From contig JAZARR010000193.1 in the NCBI GenBank assembly GCA_037389465.1, forward strand, positions 310,001 to 374,000: a stretch of DNA of 64,000 nt, read 5' to 3'. The notes below the pieces were generated by a model, which saw only the letters and a list, made by a program, of their open reading frames with translations, made no database searches and was not told the origin of the DNA. The translations under genes and the position numbers were made by a program. This document shows positions 25,631 through 64,000 of this stretch, piece after piece (the stretch's first letter is position 1; each line of letters begins with the position of its first letter). This DNA comes from Baylisascaris procyonis (Eukaryota > Nematoda > Chromadorea > Rhabditida > Ascarididae).

Positions 25631-28318
25631 TCGCGGTATATTCGCATATCAATTCCGAAAAACAATATTTACACTTAAGAACAGGAAAGACACATGCATT
25701 CCACAAACTCGATTCGACATTTGCGGCGGAGGTTCTTTTGCAAAATCTGCGCAGACATGTAGCAGCTATTTGCAACACTGACGTACTACCTTGTAGTCTC
25801 GCATACTCATTACCTGCTGATTGCTTGCTAAACTTGTCATTAAGGAGATCAAGAGTAAGCAGAAAGCGCACACCTTGCTAACCTCTCTTGCCACCTTTCC
25901 CAATTTCGATAAGTAACTTCAATATTCGACTTACATGCGACAACATAGACTCCAATCAGTCCCCTAAAAGATCACGACTCTACGACCATGAAATAAATAA
26001 CCAAACCAGCCTCAACAACTGACCTCCTTAAAAACACCATATAAACACCTGCCTCCTGCCTTCAGTATTAATGAATACATCCATAAGTGACTATCGGTCC
26101 TTGGCTAAACGTTCCCCGTCGAACGACCAACTTCGATTCAATTAAACTTGGTGATCCAAGTGGATTTATCTCATCTCTAAACGATGCTTCAAACTGCTCC
26201 AAAGCTCTAATGTTCCAAACTCAACCTCGGTTCCAGTCACGGCTAGTTACAACTAATTCATAAAATCTTCAACTTTCATAACAGCCTTCTTTCTCTTATA
26301 CTATACTTTAAAAAAACCTTAATGCACGATCTATCCGTTGTTGAATCAAATCAAACAGATATAAATTCACTGATATAAACCATTTCAATAATTTTTTTTT
26401 TAATAGCATAATTGACGATAAAAATTTATTCAAAATGCACAATTGAACAATTCAAATAAACTAAATAAAGAAGAAATTAATTTCGATAAAAATTACGCAA
26501 TACTAATATCGACTTTATAAATTTGCATATAAAAATTCACATTGTAATAAATCGTAAGCGTTTAACTTACAAACAAAGCAATGTTGCTCGCAATTATATT
26601 AAAAAAAAAAATTATTCTTTTCTGATAGTTAATTTCAACACTATTCTAGAATAGGCACATCATGCATAGACAATCTCAACTAATATGCAAATTTTCACGA
26701 TGCGAAGAGTTAGGAAGAGCTAGGGAAACGAGAGAGAGAAAAGGGAGGACTGAAAAAGGAGAGAGAGATGGTAAGGATGGGAAAAGAAGACAGTACCTTC
26801 TACCTGCAAGTAAATATTTCCATTCTTTCACTTAAATAATAGAGACCTAACTGTTTTTTCCCGAAGCATCCTAAAAAAACTATTTCACTCCCATAAAATA
26901 ATATCATATTCAACACATATAAGCATTTTAACTGCCTATTATATAGGAAATTCTATCAACATTATTTAAAAATAAATCGAAAAAAAAAACGATCACACAA
27001 TTGCATAAAGTCGAGAAAATAAAATTTAAAAAAAAAATAGAAATAATATAAACACTATTAATTATATTTTAAAAAAAGCTAAAAGACACACTTATTTTAG
27101 CAATATAATAATAGCTTGCATAGAAATAGTTGCCTCAATGCTGCACTCTTATAAAAAAGCACTTCAAATGGCGTTAAAATTTTTTAAATAAAACCCACAT
27201 AAATAACGAATTATCAAACATAAACTTATTCAGAAATGAGCACTAAAAGGTGCAAAACAATGATGCCATAGATACTAATAATAACCAAGGATGACCGTGA
27301 AGCAATAGAGGGAAGGGAGGGGAATGGGAGAAGGGGGGGGGGGGGTGGAATGGGAAGGGAGAGAGGCACGATTAAAAAAAGTTAACCATCGTTACAATCT
27401 TTCTAAATCTAAGTACCATCAAAAGATTTTCCTGAATTTTTCGACATATATAAAGCTTTGAATAGAAATCGAATTATGCGTATTTTGTGATCTGATTTTG
27501 ATGCAATTTCAAGCTATATTTAAAAAAAAAAGATACTTCAACGCATAAAGAATGGTAAAAGAAAAAAAAGGAAAAGAAAATACTAAAAATATTCGAGGAA
27601 AATTAGCTAAACAACAACTACTTAATGAATCCTAACGTTTAGATGAACATCTCATATACGAATATATCCTTCAATCTTTTTTTTTTTTCAAATAATTTCT
27701 ATCATAATTCATTTTAAAACCCTACTTTATTGAAAAAATGGAAAAGTAGAAAGGAAAGAAAAATTTCACTAAGAATATTTTATCGACAAATTACTGATTA
27801 ACTGATTGTCCCAATTGCACTATCACCATTGAAATAAAGCAATTTCCAAAAAAGAAAAAAGAAACCCATCGAATAAGCAACAGAGGACAACGAAATAGGA
27901 CTCAGCCCTTATACAAATATTTTTTTAACGGTCATTCTTGTGGCTAAATTATGAAATGAATAAAAAAAGAAAATGAAGAAAGTAAAAACCAATCAATTAC
28001 CGTCAATTAAGAATACTGTCGCTTAGAAAACAACAATAATAATAATAATAGAAATGAATATGAATAAAATTAAATATTCATAATCAATACAATTAAACTG
28101 ATCTCAATATGAAAAAAATATATAATCAATCGTTGATAAGAATGCATTACGCTTAAGGCGGTTTGCATATCCGTCATATAAATATAGGAGAGAGCATTTC
28201 CACGAGTTGTTGCAATCTTCATATTTGAGATTTCAATATTTCCTAATAAAACGTACAACTTCCCCTCTCAATGGGAAAGTAAAACTTCCTACAGAAACTA
28301 ATTTCTAATTCAAATGTA

Positions 28319-28447
28319 TTATTCGGCTAAGTCAATAGTCATGGACTGGCCAATTTTTATCAAAGCTTGATCGTCGGCATTATTGGGATCTAAACGACCA
28401 GAATGGAGGCGTTCATTAAATAAGTGGGGTATGGAGAAGTGAGGACA
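28319..28447 (-). other. Possible terminal exon of unknown origin, 3' of PKN
   Basis: On the minus strand a CAATAG acceptor preceded by a T-rich run (CTTCTTTTGTTGCAG) is followed by 43 in-frame codons to a TAA at 28319, containing PHLFNERLHSGRLDPNN and ending SMTIDLAE. The residue mix looks coding, but no partner exon was found between here and the PKN stop and no family is recognised. It could be an alternative PKN 3' exon, the end of a small gene, a relic or chance. Confidence 0.25.
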
Positions 28448-29396
28448 CTATTGCTGCAACAAAAGAAGTTTTCGAGTATCCTTCAGTTAAAACCAATAAC
28501 CACAATGATATGAACACATGGTGGGCATGGGTCACGACACGACGATACGTCCCGATGCCTCCAAATAAGCTGTCCACCAAATTTCGATAATCTTTCAGCA
28601 ATATCCCATTTTAGAATGAAAAAAAGCAGGCAACAGATAACAACAGATGTCATGACGTAGACTAATAATTTCGATTACGGCACTCTACACTTCCATAGAA
28701 CACAAACCTTATAACAGTATATCCCACTACTGAATATAACATATAACGATTGCAGAGATGACGACGGAACTCCTATCAATGTAATGTTGAAATAATATAG
28801 CCGTTGTATGATGTCAAATTCATTGCTGCCTCCATCTTCGTTCCTTTTGAAAGGTCTCCACCTTTAAGCATTTCAGGTCATATGCTTTCGTGCCGCTTAC
28901 AATAGAATTTTTGAAGGATAACAGCATTCAAAATCCACAAATCCCCTCTCAAACGAAAATACAGACTGCAAATAAGACCTTATAAAAATATCAAGCTAGG
29001 TCCCCCTCTCCCCACAAAACAATCCCCAGTTACTCCTCCCTTCCCCCCGCCTTCCCCCTCCCTCCAAAATATAATTTTCCCCCCAAAATAAACGACTAAT
29101 TAACATGGTACAAAGAGAGAACATGAACATATCGAATGTGATCACATGAATACAAAAGAATTTGAGCACATATTACTATAAACAAAGATTGGGATTGACC
29201 TATCAAAGAAAAGAAAAACATCTGCAATCGTATATTTGAACAAGCTAATCGTAATAATGCTATCAAACATTTACATCGTTCGCCATTAGTTTAGAAGGAC
29301 GAACGTGAGTTTATCATAGCACTTGGAAGGATGGCAGAGGCAAATGAGGACAAGAATTCGGAGAGGAAGGAGGGGAAGAAGGAGGGATGGAGGCAA

Positions 29397-29416
29397 GGGG
29401 AGGGGAGGGGAGGGGG
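29397..29416 (+). other. G-quadruplex-like tract near the PKN 3' end
   Basis: Four G-runs of four or five separated by single A residues, about 104 bases past the PKN stop. The G-rich strand is plus, so the PKN 3' UTR would carry the C-rich complement. Confidence 0.7.
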
Positions 29417-29519
29417 AAGTGGAGATGTTTCATATGTCAAAGGATCAAGTATCACAAGGAGGGGAGTGATGTGAAGAAATAAAGGGCATACGACCAGCCT
29501 GCTTCTCATCAGTTTGTAA

Positions 29520-63281
<33,762 letters not shown>

Positions 63282-64000
63282 CTGAAAGTAAAAAGAAACT
63301 CTTTAAACTTTTTTAGGTTTAAAAAAACCCGTTGCATAATAACGCCGCCGCTGAGTTCTAAAAGAAAGTCATTTCTCAGATATTTTCAGCAAAAAATAAA
63401 AATAAAAAAAAATCAGCCAAACACTTTAGAGACGATCAACGGTCATGGTGGTCATTCCAACTGCATATGACGTTTGATTTTGCCATTTTTCTTATCAGCA
63501 TTCCTAATATAAATAACTTTTTTCAAAAACATTGCACCTTCCATAAAAGAATGACCGGAATTCGCTTTTTTAAACACCTTTTGTGCTTATTATTTGAAAT
63601 CAGGAAAGGCCTCTTATGATAGAAAAACCCTCTAGATGACATAATGCTCAATAAAAATACAAGACCACCATCTCATTCAGTTCACAAATACCAAAGGAAA
63701 AGGAAAAAACGACAAAAACCTTTTTGCGTCCATAAATATAAATTCCTTCCATCCCTTTCGGAGCCATTATTTTTGCAACATTTTAGTATTCATTGCAATA
63801 TTACATTTTCTTGTATTTATATATTTATTACCTCTCATTCACACAAAAGTTAAGACAACCTTATAACAAAACCTAAATAGCAAAATGCCGTCAGCAACCT
63901 ACATAAGCATCATTTAATGTATATTTTATGAACAACTATTCGGCCTCATCGAACTATCTTCTCTTTTATTTCTTTCTCATCTATTATCTTATGCGATGCC
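63282..64000. other. PKN intron reaching the right edge
   Basis: Continues upstream of exon 63158-63281, which starts in phase 0 behind a CTTTCAG acceptor. The exon coding the first half of HR1a was not found here, so it lies beyond the window. Confidence 0.6.

Larger units (their letters stand above)
24874..29519. other. Intergenic region between the NDUFC2-like gene and PKN
   Basis: 4.6 kb containing the PKN 3' UTR side and the promoter side of the NDUFC2-like gene. It has a repeated block at 25433-25630, a G-run near 27335-27347, C-rich tracts at about 29000-29070, a G-quadruplex-like tract at 29397-29416 and one coding-looking patch at 28319-28447. No other gene is supported. Confidence 0.6.

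Overview
The window looks like nuclear DNA of a nematode, probably a filarial or other clade III worm. The reasons are AT-rich sequence (about one third G+C), intron-rich genes with introns of roughly 0.2 to 7 kb, two genes whose ATG directly follows a TTTCAG acceptor (as in SL trans-splicing), and a long RS-tailed cyclophilin like the filarial CYP-1 / C. elegans CYN-8 group. No bacterial, viral or organellar gene was recognised. All gene models below were assembled by hand from splice sites, reading phase and family motifs.

Layout. (1) 480-5495, plus strand: a PP1-type Ser/Thr phosphatase catalytic subunit. Seven exons lie in the window and a short N-terminal exon is missing, probably off the left edge. 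(2) 8136-19718, minus strand: a complete 13-exon multidomain cyclophilin of about 873 residues, with an N-terminal isomerase domain and a long Lys/Glu/Arg/Ser tail. It converges on the phosphatase gene. (3) 23059-24862, minus: a three-exon gene for a 118-residue, two-segment membrane protein whose architecture resembles complex I subunit NDUFC2. (4) 29520-63281, minus: protein kinase N (PKN / C. elegans pkn-1 type). It has 22 exons coding 1009 residues. The 5' end, with the first half of the first HR1 repeat, lies beyond the right edge. The domain order is HR1a (partial), HR1b, HR1c, C2-like, linker, AGC kinase and C-tail. One intron certainly and a second probably uses a GC donor.

The rest is intergenic or intronic DNA with (TA)n, (TAAA)n and short tandem repeats. 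The features that the four genes do not explain are: a hairpin-forming inverted repeat with about 68-bp arms in a phosphatase intron, carrying an SL1-like sequence in its loop; a second, closer SL1-like 22-mer inside a cyclophilin intron, on the opposite strand, followed by a 37-codon ORF and AATAAA; a 540-base island of about 52% G+C that is open in one frame and contains several tetraloop hairpins, inside an intron of the NDUFC2-like gene; and several coding-looking patches in the 7.3-kb PKN intron and downstream of PKN.

Functionally the genes are housekeeping or signalling genes (phosphatase, splicing-associated isomerase, respiratory-chain-like membrane protein, Rho-effector kinase). The spacing gives no sign of an operon: the same-strand neighbours are 3.3 and 4.7 kb apart.
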